From Streptomyces uncialis (GTDB lineage: Bacteria > Actinomycetota > Actinomycetes > Streptomycetales > Streptomycetaceae): a stretch of DNA of 64,000 bases. The stretch is from assembly GCF_001905345.1 (NCBI RefSeq), contig NZ_LFBV01000005.1, positions 124,001-188,000 on the forward strand, in the 5' to 3' direction. A program made the position numbers and the translations under genes. A model generated the notes under the pieces. The model had not been told where the DNA came from and did no database searches. It saw only the letters and a list, made by a program, of their open reading frames with translations. Shown here in pieces: positions 7,730-16,067 of the stretch; positions within the stretch are counted from its first letter, which is position 1, and every line of letters starts with the position of its first letter.

Positions 7730-8671
7730 TCAGCGGAGGAAGGGGTCCACCGCGACCGCGACGAAGAGCAGGGACACATAGGTGATCGACCAGTGGAACA
7801 GCCGCATCTCCTTGAGCTTCCCGCCGGTGACCCCGCTCTTCGCCCGGGCGAACAACGCGTGGGCCTCCCACAGCCACCATCCGCCCGCGGCGAGCGCGAC
7901 CGAGGTGTAGAACCACCCGGTGTACCCGAGAGGGGTGAGCAGCAGCGAGACCCCGACCATCACCCAGCTGTAGAGCACGATCTGCCGGGCGACGACCCTG
8001 TTGGACGCGATCACGGGCAGCATCGGCACACCGACGCGCGCGTAGTCGTCCTTGACCTTCATCGACAGCGGCCAGTAGTGCGGCGGCGTCCAGAAGAAGA
8101 TGACCAGGAACAGGACGACGGAGGCCCAGGACAGCGAGTTGGTGACGGCGGACCAGCCGATCAGGACCGGCATGCATCCGGCGATCCCGCCCCAGACGAT
8201 GTTCTGGGAGGTACGCCGCTTGAGGATCATCGTGTAGACGACGACGTAGAAGAGCAGAGCTCCGAGGGCGAGCCACGCGGAGAGCCAGTTGACGAAGAAG
8301 CCGAACCACAGGGTCGAGACGACGGTGAGGGTGAGGCCGAAGACGAGCGTCTCGCGGGGCGAGACCATTCCGGTGACCAGGGGCCGCTGGGCCGTCCGCT
8401 CCATGAGGGCGTCGATGTCGCGGTCGATGTACATGTTGAGCGCGTTGGCGCCGCCCGCGGACAGATAGCCGCCGAGCGTCGTCAGCAGGACGAGCTTCAG
8501 ATCGGGCACACCCTGCTGGGCCAGGAACATCACGGGGATCGTGGTGATCAGCAGCAGTTCGATGATCCGCGGCTTGGTCAGCGCCACGAAAGCCATGACC
8601 CGGGCTCGCAGCGGCCGGTGACCCCGGCTCGTACCGAGCAGTCCCGCCGGACGGGATTCAACGGCCGTCAC
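7730..8671 (-). CDS. ctaB: Protoheme IX farnesyltransferase (heme O synthase)
   Basis: UbiA-superfamily membrane prenyltransferase that adds farnesyl to heme B, giving heme O, the substrate of CtaA. It has about 313 residues and about nine hydrophobic segments. The prenyl-diphosphate-binding motif NALNMYIDRDIDALM (NxxxDxxxD) is near residue 80, followed by RPL; the second Asp-rich loop is KVKDDYARVGVPMLP near 205. The GTG at 8671 is preferred because AGGGG lies 5 nt upstream; GTG 8677 and ATG 8692 are longer alternatives. It is divergent from tkt, with 634 bp between. The 3' side is the repeat block. Confidence 0.94.
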   Translation of the reverse strand: MTAVESRPAGLLGTSRGHRPLRARVMAFVALTKPRIIELLLITTIPVMFLAQQGVPDLKLVLLTTLGGYLSAGGANALNMYIDRDIDALMERTAQRPLVTGMVSPRETLVFGLTLTVVSTLWFGFFVNWLSAWLALGALLFYVVVYTMILKRRTSQNIVWGGIAGCMPVLIGWSAVTNSLSWASVVLFLVIFFWTPPHYWPLSMKVKDDYARVGVPMLPVIASNRVVARQIVLYSWVMVGVSLLLTPLGYTGWFYTSVALAAGGWWLWEAHALFARAKSGVTGGKLKEMRLFHWSITYVSLLFVAVAVDPFLR

Positions 8672-9305
8672 GTACACCCCTGACAGAGACATCAAAGCAA
8701 GCCACCGGGTGTGAAGTCCCGGTAAAGGCTCACGCGTACCACGCCACTGTAGACGTTGGCCTTACCTCGCCCTTCGCGGGGGTGGGCCGTGTTGGGGAGT
8801 GCTCCGGAGGACCTCTCCGACCTCGGGGTTCACCCTTCGCAAGGGCGTCCGGGGCCGACCGGGGGACAGCCGTGGGAGCGCCCGGCGCGGCCTTTCGGGG
8901 ACGGTCGCGGGAAGGGGCGAGGATCGTCCGTCGCGTCATGCCGGTCCCGCGCCGGACGGCCGGATCGGGTGCTGTCCGGAGAGGCGTGGGGGCGCTCACC
9001 CGAGCAGGGCGGCGCCCGTCCGCGCGCGCTCCGGACAGGGGGCTCGCGGGCGGACCGCCGCCCCCCGCCGATCGGCCGGGTGCACTCGGGGGGCGCCCCG
9101 ACAGGCGAAGCGCGTCGGGCCCCGGCAGTCTGGAAATGACTCGAATAAGTGCACGTCATCTACAGCGGTAGGCTCGACAGCGGCCGGTGAGCGCTCGGAC
9201 ACACCGGCATCAGCGTCGTCGCGGGTATCCAGATATCCGCGATACGCAAGAAATGCCAGACATGTCTTCATGTTCCTGAATTCTCGGAAGGAGCCCTGAC
9301 CCAGG
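8672..9305. other. ctaB-tkt divergent intergenic region without a supported gene
   Basis: 634 bp. Several frames are open because of the GC content, but none shows a recognisable protein or a ribosome site. A TAGGCT -10-like hexamer on the plus strand at 9169-9174 could serve the tkt operon, giving a leader of about 125 nt. AAGGAG at 9288-9293 is the probable tkt ribosome site. Nothing else definite was seen. Confidence 0.5.
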
Positions 9306-11396
9306 GTGAGCACCAAGCCGACCACCACCACCGAACTGGACTGGACCGAACTGGACCAGCGTGCGGTGGACACCGCCCGTGTCCTGGCCGCCGACGCCGT
9401 ACAGAAGGTCGGCAACGGCCATCCGGGTACGGCGATGAGCCTTGCCCCGGCCGCGTACACCCTCTTCCAGAAGGTGATGCGGCACGACCCGGCCGACGCC
9501 GACTGGACCGGCCGCGACCGGTTCGTCCTCTCCGCGGGGCACTCGTCCCTGACCCTTTACACCCAGCTGTACCTGGCCGGTTTCGGTCTGGAGCTGGATG
9601 ACCTCAAGGCGTTCCGCACCTGGGGCTCGAAGACCCCGGGGCACCCGGAGTACGGCCACACGGTCGGCGTGGAGACGACGACCGGGCCGCTCGGCCAGGG
9701 TGTCGCCAACGCCGTGGGTATGGCGATGGCCGCCCGCTACGAGCGTGGCCTGTTCGACCCCGAGGCCGCCCCGGGCGCCTCGCCCTTCGATCACCACATC
9801 TTCGTGATCGCCGGTGACGGCTGCCTCCAGGAGGGCATCTCCGCCGAGGCGTCCTCGCTGGCCGGGCACCAGAAGCTCGGCAACCTGGTCATGCTGTGGG
9901 ACGACAACCACATCTCGATCGAGGGCGACACGGAGACCGCGGTCTCCGAGGACACCCTCGGGCGTTACGAGGCGTACGGCTGGCATGTCCAGCGCGTCGA
10001 GCCGAAGGCGGACGGCGACCTCGACCCGCGGGCGCTGTACACGGCGATCCAGGCCGCGAAGGCGGAGACGGAGCGTCCGTCGTTCATCGCGATGCGCTCG
10101 ATCATCGCGTGGCCCGCGCCGAACGCGCAGAACACCGAGGCGGCCCACGGCTCGGCGCTCGGTGACGAGGAGATCGCCGCGACCAAGCGGGTGCTCGGCT
10201 TCGACCCGGAGCAGACCTTCGAGGTCGCCGACGAGGTCCTCGCGCACACCCGTGGCGCCCTGGACCGGGGCCGCGAGGCCAAGGCCGAGTGGGAGAAGGG
10301 CTTCGCCGCCTGGCGCACCGCCTCCCCCGAGCGGGCCGCCGACTTCGACCGGATCGCCGCCGGTGAGCTGCCCGCGGGCTGGGAGGACAAGCTCCCGGTG
10401 TTCGAGACGGGCAAGGGTGTCGCCACCCGCGCCGCGTCCGGCAAGGTGCTCCAGTCGCTCGGCGCGGTGATCCCCGAGCTGTGGGGCGGCTCCGCCGACC
10501 TCGCCGGGTCGAACAACACGACGATCGACAAGAACTCGTCGTTCCTCCCGGAGGGCAACCCGCTCCCCGAGGCGCACCCGTACGGCCGGACGATCCACTT
10601 CGGTATCCGTGAGCACTCCATGGCCGCGGAGATGAACGGCATCGCGCTGCACGGCAACACCCGGATCTACGCCGGGACGTTCCTGGTGTTCTCCGACTAC
10701 ATGCGCAACGCGGTGCGGCTGTCCGCGCTGATGCATCTGCCGGTGACCTATGTGTGGACGCACGACTCCGTCGGTCTCGGCGAGGACGGCCCGACGCACC
10801 AGCCGGTCGAGCACCTGGCCTCGCTGCGGGCGATCCCCGGACTGAACGTGGTCCGGCCGGCCGACGCCAACGAGACCGCGCTCGCGTGGCGGGAGATCCT
10901 GCGCCGGTACACCAAGGAGTTCGGTGTGGGCGCCCCGCACGGTCTGGCGCTCACCCGCCAGGGCGTGCCGACGTACGAGTCGAACGAGGACACCGCCAAG
11001 GGCGGCTATGTCCTCTTCGACGCCGAGGGCGGCGCCCCGGAGGTCGTGCTGATCGGTACGGGCTCCGAGGTGCATCTGGCGGTGGAGGCGCGGACGCGGC
11101 TCCAGGCCGCCGGGGTGCCGACCCGTGTGGTGTCGATGCCGTGCGTGGAGTGGTTCGAGGAGCAGGACCGGTCGTACCGGGACTCGGTGCTGCCGCCGTC
11201 CGTGAAGGCGCGGGTCGCGGTCGAGGCGGGTATCGGGCTGACCTGGCACCGCTTCGTCGGTGACGCGGGACGGATCGTCTCGCTGGAGCACTTCGGTGCC
11301 TCGGCGGACGGCAAGGTCCTCTTCCGCGAGTTCGGTTTCACCCCCGAGGCGATCGAGGCCGCGGCGCGGGAATCCCTGGCCGACGCCCAGCGCTGA
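9306..11396 (+). CDS. tkt: Transketolase
   Basis: Thiamine-diphosphate enzyme of the non-oxidative pentose phosphate pathway, moving two-carbon ketol units between sugar phosphates. 696 residues, normal length. Substrate-phosphate motif GNGHPGTAMSLAP lies near residue 36, the TPP/Mg motif begins GDGCLQEGIS near 172 and ends with DDNHISIEG, and the pyrimidine domain carries REHSMAAEMNG near residue 435 and THDSVGLGEDGPTHQPVEHL near 482. The GTG start has AAGGAG 12 nt upstream. First gene of a tightly packed tkt-tal-zwf-opcA-pgl operon that combines both branches of the pathway, so flux to NADPH and pentoses is probably co-regulated. Confidence 0.97.
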   Translation: MSTKPTTTTELDWTELDQRAVDTARVLAADAVQKVGNGHPGTAMSLAPAAYTLFQKVMRHDPADADWTGRDRFVLSAGHSSLTLYTQLYLAGFGLELDDLKAFRTWGSKTPGHPEYGHTVGVETTTGPLGQGVANAVGMAMAARYERGLFDPEAAPGASPFDHHIFVIAGDGCLQEGISAEASSLAGHQKLGNLVMLWDDNHISIEGDTETAVSEDTLGRYEAYGWHVQRVEPKADGDLDPRALYTAIQAAKAETERPSFIAMRSIIAWPAPNAQNTEAAHGSALGDEEIAATKRVLGFDPEQTFEVADEVLAHTRGALDRGREAKAEWEKGFAAWRTASPERAADFDRIAAGELPAGWEDKLPVFETGKGVATRAASGKVLQSLGAVIPELWGGSADLAGSNNTTIDKNSSFLPEGNPLPEAHPYGRTIHFGIREHSMAAEMNGIALHGNTRIYAGTFLVFSDYMRNAVRLSALMHLPVTYVWTHDSVGLGEDGPTHQPVEHLASLRAIPGLNVVRPADANETALAWREILRRYTKEFGVGAPHGLALTRQGVPTYESNEDTAKGGYVLFDAEGGAPEVVLIGTGSEVHLAVEARTRLQAAGVPTRVVSMPCVEWFEEQDRSYRDSVLPPSVKARVAVEAGIGLTWHRFVGDAGRIVSLEHFGASADGKVLFREFGFTPEAIEAAARESLADAQR

Positions 11397-11438
11397 CGCA
11401 CACAGACGAACAATGATCAAGTAGGAGATGCAATTTCC

Positions 11439-12557
11439 ATGACGGACGCACTCAAGCGCCTCTCCGACGAAGGCGTCGCGATCTGGCTGGACGACCTGTC
11501 GCGCAAGCGGATCACGTCCGGCAACCTCGCCGAGCTGCTCGACCAGCAGCACGTCGTGGGCGTCACGACCAACCCGTCGATCTTCCAGAAGGCCATTTCG
11601 GGCGGCGACGGCTACGAGGCGCAGCTCAGCGATCTCGCGGCGCGCAAGCTGACCGTGGACGAGGCCGTACGGATGATCACCACGGCGGATGTCCGGAACG
11701 CGGCCGATGTGCTGCGTCCGGTGTTCGACGCGACGGGCGGCCAGGACGGCCGGGTGTCGATCGAGGTCGACCCGCGTCTCGCGCACCACACCCGCGCGAC
11801 GATCGCCGAGGCGAAGCAGCTCGCGTGGCTGGTGGACCGGCCGAACACGCTCATCAAGATCCCGGCGACGAAGGCGGGCCTGCCCGCGATCACCGAGGTC
11901 ATCGGCCTCGGGATCAGCGTCAATGTCACGCTGATCTTCTCGCTGGAGCGCTACCGCGAGGTGATGGACGCGTACCTGGCGGGTCTGGAGAAGGCGAAGG
12001 CCGCGGGCCTGGACCTGAGCAAGATCCGTTCGGTGGCGTCGTTCTTCGTGTCCCGGGTGGACACCGAGATCGACAAGCGGCTGGACGCGCTGGGCACCCC
12101 CGAGGCGAAGGCGGCCCGCGGGAAGGCGGGCCTGGCCAACGCGCGGCTGGCCTACGAGGCGTACGAGGAGGTCTTCTCCTCGGACCGCTGGCAGGCCCTG
12201 GACAGGGCGGGCGCGCACAAGCAGCGTCCGCTGTGGGCCTCGACGGGCGTCAAGGACCCGGCGTACAAGGACACCCTGTACGTCGACGACCTGGTCGCCC
12301 CGGGGACCGTGAACACCATGCCGGAGGCGACCCTGGAGGCCACCGCCGACCATGGTTCCATCACCGGGAACACCATCGCCGGGACCTACGAGCAGTCGCG
12401 CGCCGAGATCGACGCGGTCGAGAAGCTCGGGATCGCGTACGACGACGTGGTGAACCTGCTGGAGGAAGAGGGCGTCGAGAAGTTCGAGGCGTCCTGGAAC
12501 GATCTGCTCAAGTCGACCGAGGCAGAGCTCAAGCGCCTCGCCCCTTCGGAGGGCTGA
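11439..12557 (+). CDS. tal: Transaldolase
   Basis: Transfers a dihydroxyacetone unit between sedoheptulose-7-phosphate and glyceraldehyde-3-phosphate. 372 residues, the longer actinobacterial form. The Schiff-base Lys sits in LIKIPATKAG near residue 140; the barrel motifs GVTTNPSIFQKAI near 48 and SVNVTLIFSLERY near 160 are intact. AGGAG precedes the ATG by 11 nt. It lies 42 bp after tkt and 4 bp before zwf, so it is the second gene of the operon. Confidence 0.97.
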   Translation: MTDALKRLSDEGVAIWLDDLSRKRITSGNLAELLDQQHVVGVTTNPSIFQKAISGGDGYEAQLSDLAARKLTVDEAVRMITTADVRNAADVLRPVFDATGGQDGRVSIEVDPRLAHHTRATIAEAKQLAWLVDRPNTLIKIPATKAGLPAITEVIGLGISVNVTLIFSLERYREVMDAYLAGLEKAKAAGLDLSKIRSVASFFVSRVDTEIDKRLDALGTPEAKAARGKAGLANARLAYEAYEEVFSSDRWQALDRAGAHKQRPLWASTGVKDPAYKDTLYVDDLVAPGTVNTMPEATLEATADHGSITGNTIAGTYEQSRAEIDAVEKLGIAYDDVVNLLEEEGVEKFEASWNDLLKSTEAELKRLAPSEG

Positions 12558-12561
12558 AACC

Positions 12562-14094
12562 TTGACACCCGCACACGGAGCCAATCCGCTTCGTGACGCC
12601 GCGGACCGACGGCTCCCGCGTATCGCGGGGCCGTCGGGCCTGGTGATCTTCGGCGTTACGGGCGATTTGTCCCGGAAAAAGCTGATGCCTGCCGTCTATG
12701 ACCTCGCCAACCGGGGGCTGCTGCCACCGGGCTTCTCGCTGGTCGGGTTCGCCCGCCGCGAGTGGCAGGACGAGGACTTCGCCCAGGAGGTCCACGACGC
12801 CGTCAAGCAGCACGCCCGCACCCCCTTCCGTGAGGAGGTCTGGCAGCAGCTCATCCAGGGGATGCGCTTCGTGCAGGGAAACTTCGACGACGACGACGCC
12901 TTCGACCAGCTGCGCGCCACCATCGCGGAGCTGGACAAGGAGCAGGGCACCGGAGGCAACTTCGCCTTCTATCTGTCGGTGCCGCCCAAGTTCTTCCCCA
13001 AGGTCGTCAAGCAGCTCAAGAAGCACGGGCTGGCCGATCCGCAGGAGGGGTCCTGGCGGCGGGCGGTGATCGAGAAGCCGTTCGGTCACGACCTGACGTC
13101 CGCGAAGGAACTCAACGCGCTCGTCCACGAGGTCTTCGACCCGGAGCAGGTCTTCCGGATCGACCACTACCTCGGCAAGGAGACCGTCCAGAACATCCTG
13201 GCGCTCCGCTTCGCCAACACCCTCTTCGAGCCCGTCTGGAACCGGTCGTACGTCGACCATGTACAGATCACCATGGCCGAGGACATCGGGATCGGCGGCC
13301 GGGCCGGGTACTACGACGGCATCGGCGCCGCGCGGGACGTCATCCAGAACCATCTGCTCCAGCTGCTGGCGCTCACCGCGATGGAGGAGCCCTCCTCCTT
13401 CGACGCGGACGCGCTCGCCGCCGAGAAGACCAAGGTCCTCAGCGCGGTGAAGCTGCCCCAGGACCTCGGCGCCGACACGGTCCGCGGACAGTACGCGGCG
13501 GGCTGGCAGGGCGGGGAGAAGGTGATCGGCTATCTCCAGGAGGACGGGATCGACCCCAGGTCGAAGACCGACACCTTCGCCGCGGTGAAGCTGGAGATCG
13601 ACAACCGCCGCTGGGCGGGGGTCCCCTTCTATCTGCGCACCGGCAAGCGGCTCGGCCGCCGGGTCACGGAGATCGCCGTGGTCTTCCAGCGCGCCCCGCA
13701 CTCCCCCTTCGACCAGACCGCGACGGAGGAGCTGGGCCACAACGCGCTGGTCATCCGCGTCCAGCCGGACGAGGGCGTCACCATGCGCTTCGGCTCCAAG
13801 GTGCCGGGCACCTCGATGGAGGTCCGGGACGTCTCCATGGACTTCGCCTACGGCGAGTCGTTCACGGAGTCGAGCCCGGAGGCGTACGAGCGGCTGATCC
13901 TCGACGTCCTGCTCGGCGACTCGAACCTCTTCCCCCGTACGGAGGAGGTCGAGCTGTCCTGGCGCATCCTCGACCCGATCGAGCAGTACTGGGACGCGCA
14001 CGGCACTCCCGCGCAGTACCTCTCCGGTACCTGGGGGCCCGCCGAGGCGGACGAAATGCTCGCACGAGACGGACGGAGCTGGCGTCGGCCATGA
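12562..14094 (+). CDS. zwf: Glucose-6-phosphate 1-dehydrogenase
   Basis: First enzyme of the oxidative pentose phosphate branch: glucose-6-phosphate to 6-phosphogluconolactone with NADP reduction. 510 residues. The Rossmann motif VIFGVTGDLSRKKLMP is near residue 29; the active-site signature RIDHYLGKE is near 200 with the catalytic His and Lys. The start is a TTG only 4 bp after the tal stop, preceded by GGAGGG inside the tal 3' end; no ATG or GTG fits the conserved N-terminus. It overlaps opcA by 4 bp (ATGA). Confidence 0.97.
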   Translation: MTPAHGANPLRDAADRRLPRIAGPSGLVIFGVTGDLSRKKLMPAVYDLANRGLLPPGFSLVGFARREWQDEDFAQEVHDAVKQHARTPFREEVWQQLIQGMRFVQGNFDDDDAFDQLRATIAELDKEQGTGGNFAFYLSVPPKFFPKVVKQLKKHGLADPQEGSWRRAVIEKPFGHDLTSAKELNALVHEVFDPEQVFRIDHYLGKETVQNILALRFANTLFEPVWNRSYVDHVQITMAEDIGIGGRAGYYDGIGAARDVIQNHLLQLLALTAMEEPSSFDADALAAEKTKVLSAVKLPQDLGADTVRGQYAAGWQGGEKVIGYLQEDGIDPRSKTDTFAAVKLEIDNRRWAGVPFYLRTGKRLGRRVTEIAVVFQRAPHSPFDQTATEELGHNALVIRVQPDEGVTMRFGSKVPGTSMEVRDVSMDFAYGESFTESSPEAYERLILDVLLGDSNLFPRTEEVELSWRILDPIEQYWDAHGTPAQYLSGTWGPAEADEMLARDGRSWRRP

Positions 14095-15194
14095 AAATCG
14101 ATCTCACGGACACCACGGCCAGCCAGATCAACAAGGCCCTGATCGAGGGACGCCGCGCGATCGGCTCCCCCGCCGTCGGCATGGTGCTCACCCTCGTCAT
14201 CGTCACCGACGAGGAGAACGCCTACGACGCGCTGCGGTCGGCCAGCGAGGCGTCCCGCGAGCACCCCTCGCGCACCCTGGTGGTCATCCGCCGGGTGTCG
14301 CGGTCCCCGCGGGACCGCACCACCTCCCGGCTGGACGCCGAGGTCCGGGTGGGCGCGGAGGCGGCCACCGCCGAGACGGTGGTCCTGCGGCTGTACGGCG
14401 AGGTGGTCGGACACGCCCAGTCGGTCGTCCTGCCGCTGCTGCTGCCGGACGCGCCCGTCGTGGTGTGGTGGCCGATCAACGCGCCCTCCGACCCGGCGCG
14501 CGATCCGCTGGGCTCGCTGGCCCAGCGCCGGATCACCGACGCGTACGCCACCGAGCGCCCGATCCAGGAGCTCGCGGCCCGCGCCGAGACCTACGCCCCC
14601 GGGGACACGGACCTGTCCTGGACCCGGATCACCCCGTGGCGGTCGATGCTGGCCGCCGCGCTCGACCAGGTCGCCTGCGACGTGACGGGCGCCGAGGTCG
14701 AGGGCGAGGAGTTCAACCCGAGCGTGGAGCTGCTGGCGATGTGGCTCGCGGACCGGCTGGACGCGCCCGTGACCCGCTCCCACTCCAACGGCCCGGGACT
14801 GACCGCCGTACGGCTGATGACCGATCGCGGGCCGATCGGGCTGGACCGTCCGGACGGCTCGCTCGCCACGCTGTCCATCGACGGGCAGCCGGACCGCGCG
14901 GTGGCGCTGAAGCGACGGGAGACGGCCGAGCTGATCGCGGAGGAACTGCGGCGGCTCGACCCGGACGACACCTACGAGTCCGCGCTGCGGTTCGGGGTCG
15001 ACCGGCTCGCGGACTCGGGCGTGGCCGGTGAGCGTGCCTCCGGGTCCGCCGCGGGCCCCGCCAAGGCCTCCGGGGGACCGGCCGGTGAGGGCGGCTCCGC
15101 GAAGAAGGCCGCGAGCGGTCGTCAGCCGTCCGCGAAGGCCCCGGGCTCCGCCACGAAGAAGGCGGCCCCGGCCAAGAAGGCGACGGACACATGA
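14091..15194 (+). CDS. opcA: G6PDH assembly/activation protein OpcA
   Basis: OpcA promotes assembly and activity of Zwf in cyanobacteria and actinobacteria. 367 residues, translationally coupled to zwf and to pgl by ATGA overlaps at both ends. The body (about 1-315) has the family pattern, including VVWWPINAPSDPARDPLG near residue 125. The last about 45 residues form an Ala/Lys/Gly-rich tail (SAKKAASGRQPSAKAP, TKKAAPAKK) resembling histone H1-type tails, probably disordered. It has no catalytic role of its own. Confidence 0.94.
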   Translation: MKIDLTDTTASQINKALIEGRRAIGSPAVGMVLTLVIVTDEENAYDALRSASEASREHPSRTLVVIRRVSRSPRDRTTSRLDAEVRVGAEAATAETVVLRLYGEVVGHAQSVVLPLLLPDAPVVVWWPINAPSDPARDPLGSLAQRRITDAYATERPIQELAARAETYAPGDTDLSWTRITPWRSMLAAALDQVACDVTGAEVEGEEFNPSVELLAMWLADRLDAPVTRSHSNGPGLTAVRLMTDRGPIGLDRPDGSLATLSIDGQPDRAVALKRRETAELIAEELRRLDPDDTYESALRFGVDRLADSGVAGERASGSAAGPAKASGGPAGEGGSAKKAASGRQPSAKAPGSATKKAAPAKKATDT

Positions 15195-15976
15195 GCACAC
15201 CCCAGCTCGTCGTCCACCGCGACAAGGGGCTGATGGCGCAGGCCGCCGCGGCCCGGCTGATCACGCGGATCGTGGACGCCCAGTCCGCGCGCGGCTCCGC
15301 GTCGGTCGTGCTGACCGGCGGACGCAACGGCAACGGCGTGCTGGCCGCGCTGGCCGCCGCGCCCGCCCGGGACGCCGTCGACTGGTCCCGGCTGGACCTG
15401 TGGTGGGGCGACGAACGCTATCTGCCCGAGGGCGACCCCGAGCGCAATGCCACCCAGGCCCGGGCGGCCCTGCTGGACGCGGTGCCGCTCGACCCGAAGC
15501 GGGTGCACCCGATGCCCGCGTCGGACGGCCCCCATGGCGCCGACGGGGTGGACGCGGCGGCGGCCGAGTACGCCGCCGAACTGGCCGCCGCGGCGGGACC
15601 CGAGGACCATGGTCCGGTGCCGGCCTTCGATGTGCTGATGCTGGGCGTCGGGCCGGACACCCATGTGGCCTCGCTCTTCCCGGAGCTGCCCGGGGTACGG
15701 GAGACGACACGGACCGTGGTCGGGGTGCACGGGGCGCCCAAGCCGCCGCCCACCCGGATCTCCCTGACCCTGCCCGCGATCCGGGCCGCCCGTGAGGTGT
15801 GGCTGCTGGCGGCGGGCGAGGACAAGGCGGAGGCCGCGGCCATCGCCCTGTCCGGCGCGGGGGAGATCCAGGCCCCGGCCGCCGGGGCCCGGGGCCGGGC
15901 GCGGACGCTGTGGCTGCTGGACTCGGCCGCCGCCTCGCGACTGCCCCGCGAGCTGTACCCGCCCGCCTCCCCGTAG
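15191..15976 (+). CDS. pgl: 6-phosphogluconolactonase
   Basis: Hydrolyses 6-phosphogluconolactone to 6-phosphogluconate. 261 residues, DevB/NagB fold. Motifs: VVLTGGRNGNGVLAAL near residue 38, WWGDERYLPEGDPERN near 74 and MLGVGPDTHVASLFPE near 150, with the catalytic His in the last. It begins in the ATGA overlap with opcA and closes the operon. Two strong hairpins follow (15986-16016 and 16026-16062), separating it from the convergent pgi gene. Confidence 0.96.
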   Translation: MSTPQLVVHRDKGLMAQAAAARLITRIVDAQSARGSASVVLTGGRNGNGVLAALAAAPARDAVDWSRLDLWWGDERYLPEGDPERNATQARAALLDAVPLDPKRVHPMPASDGPHGADGVDAAAAEYAAELAAAAGPEDHGPVPAFDVLMLGVGPDTHVASLFPELPGVRETTRTVVGVHGAPKPPPTRISLTLPAIRAAREVWLLAAGEDKAEAAAIALSGAGEIQAPAAGARGRARTLWLLDSAAASRLPRELYPPASP

Positions 15977-15985
15977 GCCGGCGGA

Positions 15986-16016
15986 CCGGGTACGGGGCGC
16001 CTCGCCCCGTACCCGG
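15986..16016 (+). terminator. Hairpin after pgl
   Basis: 14-bp perfect stem (15986-15999 with 16003-16016) and a 3-nt loop, 10 nt after the pgl stop. There is no U-tract, as usual for actinomycete terminators. Confidence 0.75.
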
Positions 16017-16025
16017 GTCACGCTT

Positions 16026-16062
16026 CTGTGCCGGGCGCCCGTCCCATGGGCGCCCGGCACAG
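16026..16062 (-). terminator. Hairpin after pgi
   Basis: 15-bp perfect stem (16026-16040 with 16048-16062) and a 7-nt loop, ending 6 nt from the pgi stop at 16068. With the adjacent hairpin it insulates two convergent genes. Confidence 0.75.
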
Positions 16063-16067
16063 CCGTG

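Noticed and set aside
6806..8683. Open frame of about 600 codons running through the repeat block into ctaB antisense
   Set aside because: The first half translates repeats and the second half is antisense to a real membrane protein.
8730..8999. Small gene in the ctaB-tkt gap
   Set aside because: Low-complexity Arg/Pro/Thr product without a ribosome site. All frames in this GC-rich stretch are open.
9210..12584. Open frame of more than 1100 codons antisense to tkt and tal
   Set aside because: It mirrors two complete, motif-bearing genes. Its Arg/Gly/Asp-rich, His-heavy composition is typical of a GC-rich antisense frame.
12969..12991. TGTCGGTG inside zwf as another damage promoter
   Set aside because: No TAnnnT at 8 nt and no gene start downstream; it is ordinary coding sequence.
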